A stretch of 15,136 nt of DNA. Origin: Bacillota bacterium (GTDB taxonomy: Bacteria; Bacillota; Clostridia; Lachnospirales; Lachnospiraceae). Below are positions 1 to 7,215 of the stretch, piece after piece (position 1 is the stretch's first letter; every line of letters begins with the position of its first letter). The stretch is taken from positions 1 to 15,136 of the forward strand of contig JAEYPA010000022.1 in the NCBI GenBank assembly GCA_023411225.1, given 5' to 3'. The translations under genes were made by a program, and so were the position numbers. The notes under the pieces were generated by a model. That model saw only the letters and a program-made list of their open reading frames with translations. It was not told the DNA's origin and did not search any database.

Positions 1-649
1 GATGCAGTGCATATATGGAGCACAAAAGTCCCAATGAAGCAAACCCCATCAGCACAGCAAACAAAATACTAACAGGCAATAGCAGTACCATCGTTCCTAA
101 AACTAAAATTACGCTTATCAATATAAACAAGGTGTCCTTTCCTCCAAGTACACATAGTAGTAATGCGTTTTTCAATAATAATTGTGTTTTGAGGCTGACT
201 GTTGTTATCATACTCATTGAATATACCATCATTAATATTAATACTATGATAATCAGACCGCAAAGCATTAATCCCAGGCCGGAAAACATATTGTTATTAC
301 CATTTCTTAAATAAAAGCCGAAGGCAACTATACTCGCGGCCATACATACTACTATAACATAAAAAACTACAACCGCTTGCTTCCAATCTTTTTTAATTGC
401 TCTAATAAAATCACCCCATATTTCCACAGGTTCGAGCTTTACAAGCTTTGTTGTGATTCTCGCCATTCCTATAAACGCTAATGGCATGGTGATAAGGGGT
501 AAACAAAACAGTAAAAATATAAGATTAAGCCTAATAATCGCAGAAAAATAATAAACAAATATATATAGGAAGCGCATCAAACCCATTTCAGGAACATTGC
601 TCCATATCTTGCTGCTTCCAGTTACATCAAAATTTTTAAAGGGATTCAT
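1..649 (-). CDS. YesL-like DUF624 membrane protein, C-terminus cut by window edge
   Basis: An open frame runs from an ATG at 649 to the left edge without a stop (216 codons visible). It begins MNPFKNFDVTGSSKIW and holds four or five hydrophobic segments: around residues 25-55 (FLYIFVYYFSAIIRLNLIFL onward), 90-110, 120-140, and a pair near the visible end. A cytoplasmic KLEPVEIWGDFIRAIKKDWK stretch lies between the first segments. This matches the look of DUF624/YesL membrane proteins, which sit beside YesM/YesN two-component systems and sugar ABC importers; their molecular role is not established. The ribosome site AGGAGG lies at 655-660, five bases before the start, and the gene follows the GH95 gene by 13 bases, so it is probably the distal gene of that operon. 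Family call is from sequence character and context; the coding call is firm. Confidence 0.82.
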   Translation of the reverse strand, partial: MNPFKNFDVTGSSKIWSNVPEMGLMRFLYIFVYYFSAIIRLNLIFLLFCLPLITMPLAFIGMARITTKLVKLEPVEIWGDFIRAIKKDWKQAVVVFYVIVVCMAASIVAFGFYLRNGNNNMFSGLGLMLCGLIIIVLILMMVYSMSMITTVSLKTQLLLKNALLLCVLGGKDTLFILISVILVLGTMVLLLPVSILFAVLMGFASLGLLCSIYALH

Positions 650-662
650 TAGCGCCTCCTAA

Positions 663-2936
663 TTAAACTAAACGATATTTTGAGTCTTTTTTCAGTTGTA
701 TAGTTTCATCTATTAGATTGCTGTGCTTAATCTGCATCAACTCATCACTTCTAGCGATTAGCTGTGCATATGTTAGCATCCCATCTTTCCATTGCATAGA
801 TAGCTCATGACCTCCATGCAGTTTTAGACCAGATATTTCTCCATCCTTTAAGATATTTGGTAATGCCGGAAGCAAAGTAATTTTACCATCATATTGTTGA
901 ACTAACAGTTCACAGACAGCTGCTGTAAAACCATAATTTGCATCGATTTGAAAAAAATCCGGTGGATGCGCACCAAACATATTCTCATGAATGTTTTCCA
1001 TCATTAGTTTTTTAATAATAGCTTCCGCCCTATCACTCTGTCCTAACCTTGCTAAAAGTGCTATAGCCCAAACAGCACTCCACCCGGTCTGTGCACTTCC
1101 GTCATCCAAGCGTTTTAACAACGCCTTTTCAGCTGCATCCCTTAACCGCATATTGGTTAAAAGATTGTCGCATGGATATATACCAAAAAGCATTGAAAAA
1201 TGCCTATGACCTTTTTCTGCTTCAATATAGTCATCATCCCATTCTAACAATGCACCTTGTTTTGATATTTTATAATCTGGCAGTTTTTTCGCAAACTCAG
1301 CACATTCTTTAGACATTCTTATTTGACCAAGTTCATTACAAGCGGCAATATATGCCTTTACAAATTCCTTTGTTATCCCTATATCCATAGCGCTCATCGT
1401 GCATATAGACATACGATGTCCCTCTTTATCAAGATATATATTTTCTGGTGAAGTTGATGGTATGTTACACACCTCACCATTCACTTCCGTATAATTTGAC
1501 ATAATAAATTCAGCTGCATTCTCCATAATTGGCAATACATCATTTTTCAGATACTCACTATCCTTGTTATATAAATAATGATCGTAAAGCTGAATGGAAA
1601 TCCAAGGTAATCCCATATTCCACATGGCCCAGCTGGCACTATCTGCAACTCGTTTTTTATCAAACCCAACAGGTGTTGTTTGTGCCCATATATCCGTTTG
1701 ATGGTTAGCTACAGAACCACGGGCTCCATATGCCTCCTTAGCGGTACGTTTCCCTGACTCACAAAGTCTTTTCGCATATTCTACTAATGGCGAAAAGCAT
1801 TCGCCAAGATTCGTCTTATCTGCTAACCAGTAATTCATTTGAAGATTTATGTTTAGCGTATAATTACTCCACCAAGGCGGTATCAGGTCTTTATTCCATA
1901 TACCCTGCAAGTTTGCTGCCTGTGAATTTTTTCTTGATGCACCAATAAGAAGATATCTACCATATTGAAACAGTAACTCAATGTCACCAGCACATATATC
2001 ACCCTGTTTCATTCTTGCAAACCTTTTTTCAGCTGGAGCATCATCATCGCCAAGATCTATACTAACTTTATCGTACAGTTCAGAGTGATCTGCAATATGT
2101 TGTTCGTAGATTCTCTCAGTTCCTTTTTCAACCGCCTGCTTTACTTTGCTACGACAGATTCCAATATATTCATCATTCCCACCAAAGCTGGTCGAACTTG
2201 AATATATTAACGTTATACTTTTAGCATTTTCAACTTTCACATTATCTTGATAACTTATGATGCTTCCATCTGACTTTATCTCAGCACGTGAAAAATACTT
2301 CGTAGATTTTTCTAGTTCATCATAACTAACCACGTTTCCATCAGAATAAAAATGATACACATCACCAATGGACACATCGCTTGGCGCAAAACCCGAAATG
2401 TCTATCACATCAGCAGTATACTTCACCTCATGCATGATAGGTGATTCAAAGCTAATAGTAATACTAGCTTTTTCACTAAATGTTATCTTATGTACCATAA
2501 CATCATCTGGATAACTAACATAGGTTTCTGTATGTATACCTAAATCTCCATTTTGATATGATGCACTTAAAACACCTGTGCTCATATCAAGATTACGACG
2601 ATATTGTGATGTTAGTCCTTCGGGCATTTGAATTTTAAATGTTCCCAGTGGCATATATGCCTGAGAAAATCTTCCAGTAAGCTTTTCCTCAAAGAGCTCC
2701 TGTGCCTCAAAAAATCGTCCTTCTAACATTAGACCCTTTATGGTTTGCATATCTTCTTTAAAGTTAGGCTTTATATAATCATCATGCGCGTATCCACTCC
2801 ACAGCGTGTCATCATTTAAATACAGTCTCTCCAAATGCGGATGACCACATGCCATACAGCCTATATGCCCATTTCCCACAGGCAAAGCACTAATCCATTT
2901 TTCTGCCTGTCTTTCAAACCAAATATTTTTACCCAT
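663..2936 (-). CDS. GH95 alpha-L-fucosidase, cytoplasmic
   Basis: A 757-residue glycoside hydrolase of family GH95, which hydrolyses alpha-L-fucosides (typically alpha-1,2, inverting) and in some members alpha-L-galactosides. The N-terminal domain opens with the family signature ALPVGNGHIGCM (residues 17-28) and LNDDTLWSG (40-48). The catalytic barrel shows NLQGIWN (342-348) and NINLQMNYW (362-370), whose Asn362 and Asn364 match the paired asparagines that activate water in B. bifidum AfcA. STSPEN (494-499) carries the probable acid Glu498, and FFQIDANYGF (661-670) carries the conserved Asp665. Length fits a family catalytic unit without extra modules. There is no signal peptide, so it should act in the cytoplasm on imported fucosylated oligosaccharides. 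It starts 3 bases after the MalG-type permease stop, with AAAGGGG as ribosome site inside that gene's end, so it belongs to the transporter operon. Exact linkage, and fucose versus L-galactose, cannot be read from sequence. Confidence 0.93.
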   Translation of the reverse strand: MGKNIWFERQAEKWISALPVGNGHIGCMACGHPHLERLYLNDDTLWSGYAHDDYIKPNFKEDMQTIKGLMLEGRFFEAQELFEEKLTGRFSQAYMPLGTFKIQMPEGLTSQYRRNLDMSTGVLSASYQNGDLGIHTETYVSYPDDVMVHKITFSEKASITISFESPIMHEVKYTADVIDISGFAPSDVSIGDVYHFYSDGNVVSYDELEKSTKYFSRAEIKSDGSIISYQDNVKVENAKSITLIYSSSTSFGGNDEYIGICRSKVKQAVEKGTERIYEQHIADHSELYDKVSIDLGDDDAPAEKRFARMKQGDICAGDIELLFQYGRYLLIGASRKNSQAANLQGIWNKDLIPPWWSNYTLNINLQMNYWLADKTNLGECFSPLVEYAKRLCESGKRTAKEAYGARGSVANHQTDIWAQTTPVGFDKKRVADSASWAMWNMGLPWISIQLYDHYLYNKDSEYLKNDVLPIMENAAEFIMSNYTEVNGEVCNIPSTSPENIYLDKEGHRMSICTMSAMDIGITKEFVKAYIAACNELGQIRMSKECAEFAKKLPDYKISKQGALLEWDDDYIEAEKGHRHFSMLFGIYPCDNLLTNMRLRDAAEKALLKRLDDGSAQTGWSAVWAIALLARLGQSDRAEAIIKKLMMENIHENMFGAHPPDFFQIDANYGFTAAVCELLVQQYDGKITLLPALPNILKDGEISGLKLHGGHELSMQWKDGMLTYAQLIARSDELMQIKHSNLIDETIQLKKDSKYRLV

Positions 2937-2939
2937 TTC

Positions 2940-3761
2940 TTACCCCTTTACAGCACCTGCAGTCATGCCGGATACTATATATTTTTGTGCAAAAGCATAC
3001 AAAATTACAACTGGCATACTTACCATTACCATGTCTGCGCAAACCAGATGCCAACTGCGATTATACTGACCAAAGAAATTGTACACGGAAAGTGGCAATG
3101 TCCAATTATCAGATGAATTCAGCAGGAATAGCGGATACTGAAAGTCATTCCATACCCACATGAAATTCAATGTTACTACCGTCATTGTTACTGGTAGTAG
3201 TAACGGAAAAACTACCTTGATAAAAAGCTTCCAGCCAGAACAACCATCTATTACAGCTGCCTCATCTATCTCAACAGGTACTGTCTGAATAAAACTACTG
3301 TAAAGAATCGTTGAAAACGGCATAAACAATGCTGCATAAACAAACATAAGTGATGGCAGTGAACCATATATCCCGATTGTTTTCAGCAGCTGGATCGTTG
3401 GCAATGCGGCAAATGGCGCAATTATTCCAAAGGTCATTATTTTATGCACTGCGTTATTCATCCTTGATCTGCGTCTTACAATTATGTAGGAGAGCATCGC
3501 TGAAAGAATAGTTACCAATACTACTGATCCAACTGTTACAAATGAGCTATTCAGGAAAGACTTCCATATCTTGCCTTCCTCAAACACCTCTGCATAGTTT
3601 TCAAACATAGGTATTTCCGGCAGTGCAAGGCTCAAAAAATTTGCCTCTCCATATGATTTTAACGATGTCACAACTACCATAAAGAGTGGAATTAGTACAA
3701 CAAGACTCATTATCCATAAAACAATAGCTATTATGAGATTTATTTTCTTTTCTCGCTTCAT
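2940..3761 (-). CDS. Carbohydrate ABC importer permease, MalG/YesQ type
   Basis: A 273-residue inner-membrane permease with about six transmembrane segments, the first near residues 8-32. The cytoplasmic EAA loop that docks the ATPase is clear at 167-190 (DEAAVIDGCSGWKLFIKVVF). The C-terminus, QKYIVSGMTAGAVKG, is characteristic of the MalG half of CUT1 sugar importers. Its ATG shares one base with the TAA stop of the MalF-type gene (TAATG), so the two are translationally coupled and should form the heterodimeric channel. It probably carries an oligosaccharide delivered by the lipoprotein encoded upstream to the cytoplasmic GH95 enzyme encoded just downstream. The substrate itself is inferred from that neighbour only. 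Confidence 0.95.
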   Translation of the reverse strand: MKREKKINLIIAIVLWIMSLVVLIPLFMVVVTSLKSYGEANFLSLALPEIPMFENYAEVFEEGKIWKSFLNSSFVTVGSVVLVTILSAMLSYIIVRRRSRMNNAVHKIMTFGIIAPFAALPTIQLLKTIGIYGSLPSLMFVYAALFMPFSTILYSSFIQTVPVEIDEAAVIDGCSGWKLFIKVVFPLLLPVTMTVVTLNFMWVWNDFQYPLFLLNSSDNWTLPLSVYNFFGQYNRSWHLVCADMVMVSMPVVILYAFAQKYIVSGMTAGAVKG

Positions 3762-4636
3762 TATTCTATCTGTCCCTCCAACTTTTTAGAGTATTTCTGA
3801 TATAAATAAGCAATGACTACAAGAATTATTGAGAATAACAAGTTTATTGCAACAGACTGCGCATATCTGTCCCTTGACATTTCTGACAGTATTAACGTTC
3901 CAAAGCTTTCTGTATCGTGGCCAGGCCCACCGCCAGTCAATATCATAATTAGGTCAAACATTTTAAGTCCATAAATCAAGCTAAACAATATATTTACATT
4001 AACCGCAGGCATTATCATAGGGAGTATAACTTTTTTAAATCTCTGCCAACCAGTTGCACCATCCACCATAGCCGCTTCAAGATAGTCGCTTGGGACTGAC
4101 TGCAACGCTGCTACGGTAATAACAACCGCATAGCCTGTGGAGCGCCAAAGCTCTGCCATAGATATTACCGCCATGGAAGGCCATCTGCTGCCAAGCCAAG
4201 CAATATCCACTTCTTTCCCAGTTAGTGCACTAAGGGATTGATTAATCAAACCATTTTGAGTATCGAACAATCCTGAAAAAATCAATCCTACAACTAGTGC
4301 TGAGAATATAGCCGGTAGAAAATAAACTGTCCTTAATGCCTTGCTCGTTTTGAACCCTCTGTTTAGGAGGACGGCAATAATCATTCCCAAAATCGTAACA
4401 GCCACTGTCTTAACAAGTGCAAATACTACTGTATTTACGAATGCAATAATTAATGTCTTGTTCTCAAAAATCTCTATAAAATTTTCCAAACCCACAAAGG
4501 AGACGCTTTCAACATATGGATTCCAATCAGTAAATGCGTAAACATAGCCTATTGTGGATGGAATCAAAAAGAAAATAGCAAAAACAACAAGTGGTATTAC
4601 AAGAAAGTATATAGGATAAACCTTCTTCTTATTCAT
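3761..4636 (-). CDS. Carbohydrate ABC importer permease, MalF/YesP type
   Basis: A permease of 291 residues from the ATG at 4636 (MNKKKVYPIYFLVIPL), with six predicted membrane segments. The EAA loop sits near residues 187-210 (LEAAMVDGATGWQRFKKVIL), followed by the LTGGGPGHDTESFGT stretch typical of MalF-family CUT1 subunits. An in-frame GTG at 4642 would add Met-Cys. The AAAGGA ribosome site stands 4 bases from that GTG and 10 from the ATG, so I prefer the ATG but cannot exclude the GTG. It lies downstream of the binding-protein gene, separated by a hairpin that may lower permease expression, and it overlaps the next permease gene by one base. It should pair with the MalG-type subunit. Confidence 0.94.
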   Translation of the reverse strand: MNKKKVYPIYFLVIPLVVFAIFFLIPSTIGYVYAFTDWNPYVESVSFVGLENFIEIFENKTLIIAFVNTVVFALVKTVAVTILGMIIAVLLNRGFKTSKALRTVYFLPAIFSALVVGLIFSGLFDTQNGLINQSLSALTGKEVDIAWLGSRWPSMAVISMAELWRSTGYAVVITVAALQSVPSDYLEAAMVDGATGWQRFKKVILPMIMPAVNVNILFSLIYGLKMFDLIMILTGGGPGHDTESFGTLILSEMSRDRYAQSVAINLLFSIILVVIAYLYQKYSKKLEGQIE

Positions 4637-4674
4637 GCACACAACATCCTTTCATTCATTCCGCATATAAATCT

Positions 4675-4708
4675 AAAAAGGCAGGACTACTTTCTGCAGC
4701 CCCGCCTT
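4675..4708 (-). terminator. Intercistronic hairpin with U-run between binding-protein and permease genes
   Basis: Read on the minus strand, AAGGCGGGGCT and AGTCCTGCCTT pair over 11 bp (two G-U pairs) around a 9-base loop (4678-4708), followed at once by TTTTT (4679-4675). It lies 12 bases after the lipoprotein stop. The form is that of an intrinsic terminator, but the permease genes downstream have no obvious separate promoter, so partial termination or 3'-end mRNA protection is likely. Such elements commonly keep binding protein in excess over permease. Confidence 0.75.
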
Positions 4709-4719
4709 AATAATTCTAA

Positions 4720-6075
4720 TTAAAAGCCTTCGACTTGCTGTGCCTTTGCAATCTGCATTCTATCTTTATCCATTGCTTCGATACACTCATCAACTGAAAT
4801 ATTGCCAATCATTAGATCCTGGATATACTTTGCTCCTTCAACCTGTGTAAAACCTATTACTGAAGGCCATGCAGTTGAAGCAACTGTTTTAGCTGCAATC
4901 ACATCTTTAGCGGAATCATATAGTGGAGTAGTTTTATTTGTTGTCATTCCCTTAAATACTGGGGAGGTTCCTATTCCAGCAAATGCTTCATTATAGTTCT
5001 CAGGATTAGCAAGGAACTCAATGTAAGCTTTAGCAGCATCAACATTTTTGCTGTTCTTGTTTACAAAAGATAAGCATACGTTAGGACCTTCATAGCTACC
5101 ACCCTCAACAACGTTTTGGAATGCTGGCATGATAGAGAACTTCTCGCTTATTCCCTTGTACTTAGGCTCTAGATCTGTATCCGCATAGGTGTCCCATGCA
5201 AGCATCATAGCATACTTACCTTCACCAAGTGCTTCTGGGCCACCATCCCATGTGTTTGTTGCAAATGATTTTCCAAAGTAACCCTTGTCCGTCATCTCCT
5301 TGTACCATTCGATCAACTTCTTAAACTCTGGAATGTCAGCATACTTAATCTGATTTGTATTAAGCTTCTTTAGAACCTCATCATCAAGTACCAAATTATC
5401 TAGACCATACTGGTACATTAGAGGCCACGCATCTTTAAATGCTAAGTACATTGGTGTGATTCCTGCATTCTTAATTGTTTCGCAAGCTGCCATGAATTCT
5501 GCCTGAGTTGTTGGCATTGCAATATTAAGCTTCTCAAAAATCTCTTTGTTATAAACAATGCCAGATATAGATGCTTCCCAGAAAGGTAATCCATATACGT
5601 TACCATTAAACTTTGCTTGAGGGAGTACGTAATCTTGAACGTCGCTAACCCAAGCTGCACTGGAAAAATCAACAAAGTTCTTTTCTGGCTGATAAGCTGC
5701 TAAGCTTGAGCCACCAAAATGCATGAAGATATCAGGAATTTCACCAGTTGCAAATTTTGTCTTCATAATCTGCTCTCCAGAGTCAATTGGAACAGCCTGA
5801 ATATCCAGCTTATTGCCTGTCTTTTTTTCATACAGACTCCAAACAGCCTTCATATAAGGCTTTGTAACCCAGTCCTGATTTGCCAGAATTGTAAGTGTTA
5901 CAGGCTCAGTCTCGTCATCCGTGTCTGTTGTTGGAGTTGATGATTCAGTAGCAGGTGCAGGTTCTTCAGATTTTGGATTCTCATCTTTAGTTTCCGGTGT
6001 AGTTGTCTTACACGCTGTAAACAGCATTGTAATCATCATTATGACGCTAATAAATAATAACATTGTCTTTCTCAT
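4720..6075 (-). CDS. Sugar-binding lipoprotein of ABC importer (extracellular solute-binding protein family 1)
   Basis: A 451-residue lipoprotein. Residues 1-21 form a lipoprotein signal peptide (MRKTMLLFISVIMMITMLFT) ending in the lipobox LFTAC, with Cys22 the lipidated residue. A Thr/Pro/Glu/Asp-rich linker (about 24-57) tethers it to the membrane. The mature domain begins with VTLTILANQDW and has the two-lobe family 1 layout, with GEIPDIFMHFGG and LPFWEASISGIVYNKEIFEK as recognisable stretches. It should capture an oligosaccharide outside the cell and hand it to the MalF/MalG-type permeases encoded next. The start is supported by AAAGGAGG a few bases upstream. It is the first gene after a promoter in the gap behind the response regulator, the usual arrangement for a YesN-controlled transport operon. 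Ligand is unknown; a fucosylated glycan is inferred from the GH95 gene. Confidence 0.95.
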   Translation of the reverse strand: MRKTMLLFISVIMMITMLFTACKTTTPETKDENPKSEEPAPATESSTPTTDTDDETEPVTLTILANQDWVTKPYMKAVWSLYEKKTGNKLDIQAVPIDSGEQIMKTKFATGEIPDIFMHFGGSSLAAYQPEKNFVDFSSAAWVSDVQDYVLPQAKFNGNVYGLPFWEASISGIVYNKEIFEKLNIAMPTTQAEFMAACETIKNAGITPMYLAFKDAWPLMYQYGLDNLVLDDEVLKKLNTNQIKYADIPEFKKLIEWYKEMTDKGYFGKSFATNTWDGGPEALGEGKYAMMLAWDTYADTDLEPKYKGISEKFSIMPAFQNVVEGGSYEGPNVCLSFVNKNSKNVDAAKAYIEFLANPENYNEAFAGIGTSPVFKGMTTNKTTPLYDSAKDVIAAKTVASTAWPSVIGFTQVEGAKYIQDLMIGNISVDECIEAMDKDRMQIAKAQQVEGF

Positions 6076-6124
6076 ACTATTCCTCCTTTAATTTTAAGGT
6101 GTCAAGGACCCCTTATTTGCATTT

Positions 6125-6153
6125 ATTATACTTTTTTGAATAAATATAGGAAA
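6125..6153 (-). promoter_or_regulatory. Probable activator-dependent promoter of the transport operon
   Basis: On the minus strand TATAAT (6130-6125) is a perfect -10, with a poor -35 (TTTCCT, 6153-6148) at exactly 17 bp. A perfect -10 with a weak -35 is typical of promoters that need an activator. It lies about 50 bases before the lipoprotein start and follows the AraC-type response regulator gene, the obvious candidate activator. Confidence 0.6.
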
Positions 6154-6179
6154 TAGACATATAATAGTATGATATGGAC
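6150..6179 (-). promoter_or_regulatory. Candidate binding site for the AraC-type response regulator (direct repeat, 21-bp spacing)
   Basis: Minus-strand GTCCATATC (6179-6171) and GTCTATTTC (6158-6150) match at 7 of 9 positions and are 21 bp apart, two helical turns. The nearer copy overlaps the weak -35. AraC-family activators with two helix-turn-helix units often bind such direct repeats abutting -35. This is inference from spacing and position. Confidence 0.4.
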
Positions 6180-6198
6180 TTTTTATAGAATATAAAAT

Positions 6199-7215
6199 TT
6201 AATCTTTTTCATGATCCTTTGCGTAATCGCGAGGACTAATACCAACCTGATTCTTAAATATACGACTAAAATATAGCTGATCTGAATATCCAACCATTTC
6301 AGCAACATCCTTTAGCAATACTCTTGGGTTTAACCTTATAATTTCCTTTGCTTTTTCCATTCGCACTTGCTGCAATAACTTTTTCGGCGTTATTCCCTTT
6401 TGTTGTTTAAAAAGATTGGATAAGTACACTTCATTATAACCATATTTCTCTAGCATGCGGGTATTGGACGTATTGTCCACAAGATTATTGCAAATATCAT
6501 ACTCAATCAAATCAACTAACTCACTTGCAGATAAATCGACTCGGCAAATTGCATTACGCTTTATGGCAAGCATCATATTTTCAAACACCGTCTGATAATC
6601 CATCGAAACCTCAATAATATCATTAACGTTAAACTCCGTGCTTATTTGATGAATTATTTGCTCCACTAATCTCAACGACGCCTTTGCTTTTTCAAGCTGT
6701 CTAAAAACCGCAATTAATTCATTAAATATTCTACTATAGTTATCCTTGGGAATTTTATGTATACAAAGCTGAAGATGTGCAAGTAATTTTTCTTCTACCT
6801 TTTCCTTATATATTTCACTTTTTTGACTATCATTGTGATTACTTTTTTTACATACTTTTTTGATAATATGCTGCAATTCTCTTTCCTCTACCGGCTTTAA
6901 TATGTAATCACAGATTCCGAGCTTTATAGCCTTATGTGCATACTCAAATTCACTGTAGCCAGACATGATTACACACTGTGTTTGTGGAACAGCTTGTTTT
7001 ATCTTATGTATCATTTCCATACCTGTCATAACTGGCATGACAATATCTGTGATTACTAAATCTGGCCGTAGCTCCAAAAAACGCTCAAAGCCATCTTCAC
7101 CATTATGCTCTATAGCAACTATCTCAGTACCATCCATTCTCTTTAACAATATCGATACTGTTTTTGCTATAATCGGTTCGTCATCCACAACCATTATCCT
7201 TAGCTTGTTCATCAT
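6199..7215 (-). CDS. Response regulator, receiver plus AraC-type DNA-binding domain (YesN type)
   Basis: A 338-residue cytoplasmic regulator. The N-terminal receiver domain (about 4-120) shows the acidic pair Asp11/Asp12 (VVDDEP), the phosphoacceptor Asp57 (LVITDIVMP), Ser85 (VIMSGYSEFEYA) and Lys107 (DYILKPVEE). A helical linker follows (about 130-230). The C-terminal AraC-type double helix-turn-helix spans about 233-335, with YLSNLFKQQKGITPKKLL and VAEMVGYSDQLYFSRIFK as the two units. It should be phosphorylated by the kinase encoded upstream and activate the transport/fucosidase operon. The first ATG (7215) has GGAGGG seven bases upstream; a second ATG follows at once. The start lies inside the kinase gene (35-base overlap), implying coupled synthesis. 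Confidence 0.95.
   Translation of the reverse strand: MMNKLRIMVVDDEPIIAKTVSILLKRMDGTEIVAIEHNGEDGFERFLELRPDLVITDIVMPVMTGMEMIHKIKQAVPQTQCVIMSGYSEFEYAHKAIKLGICDYILKPVEERELQHIIKKVCKKSNHNDSQKSEIYKEKVEEKLLAHLQLCIHKIPKDNYSRIFNELIAVFRQLEKAKASLRLVEQIIHQISTEFNVNDIIEVSMDYQTVFENMMLAIKRNAICRVDLSASELVDLIEYDICNNLVDNTSNTRMLEKYGYNEVYLSNLFKQQKGITPKKLLQQVRMEKAKEIIRLNPRVLLKDVAEMVGYSDQLYFSRIFKNQVGISPRDYAKDHEKD

Noticed and set aside
69..263. A 64-codon minus-strand ORF near the left edge
   Set aside because: It is out of frame within the DUF624 membrane-protein gene, which explains the region.
2835..3116. A 93-codon plus-strand ORF across the GH95/permease junction
   Set aside because: It is antisense to two well-supported genes and has no start signal.
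6100..6105. TTGACA on the minus strand in the leader of the binding-protein gene
   Set aside because: A -10 at normal spacing would fall next to the start codon, leaving no leader. The TATAAT-based promoter at 6125-6153 fits better.
6096..6114. Imperfect inverted repeat AAGGT...ACCCCTT before the lipoprotein ribosome site
   Set aside because: Only four or five pairs form continuously, with a bulge, so it is too weak to claim as a hairpin or operator.
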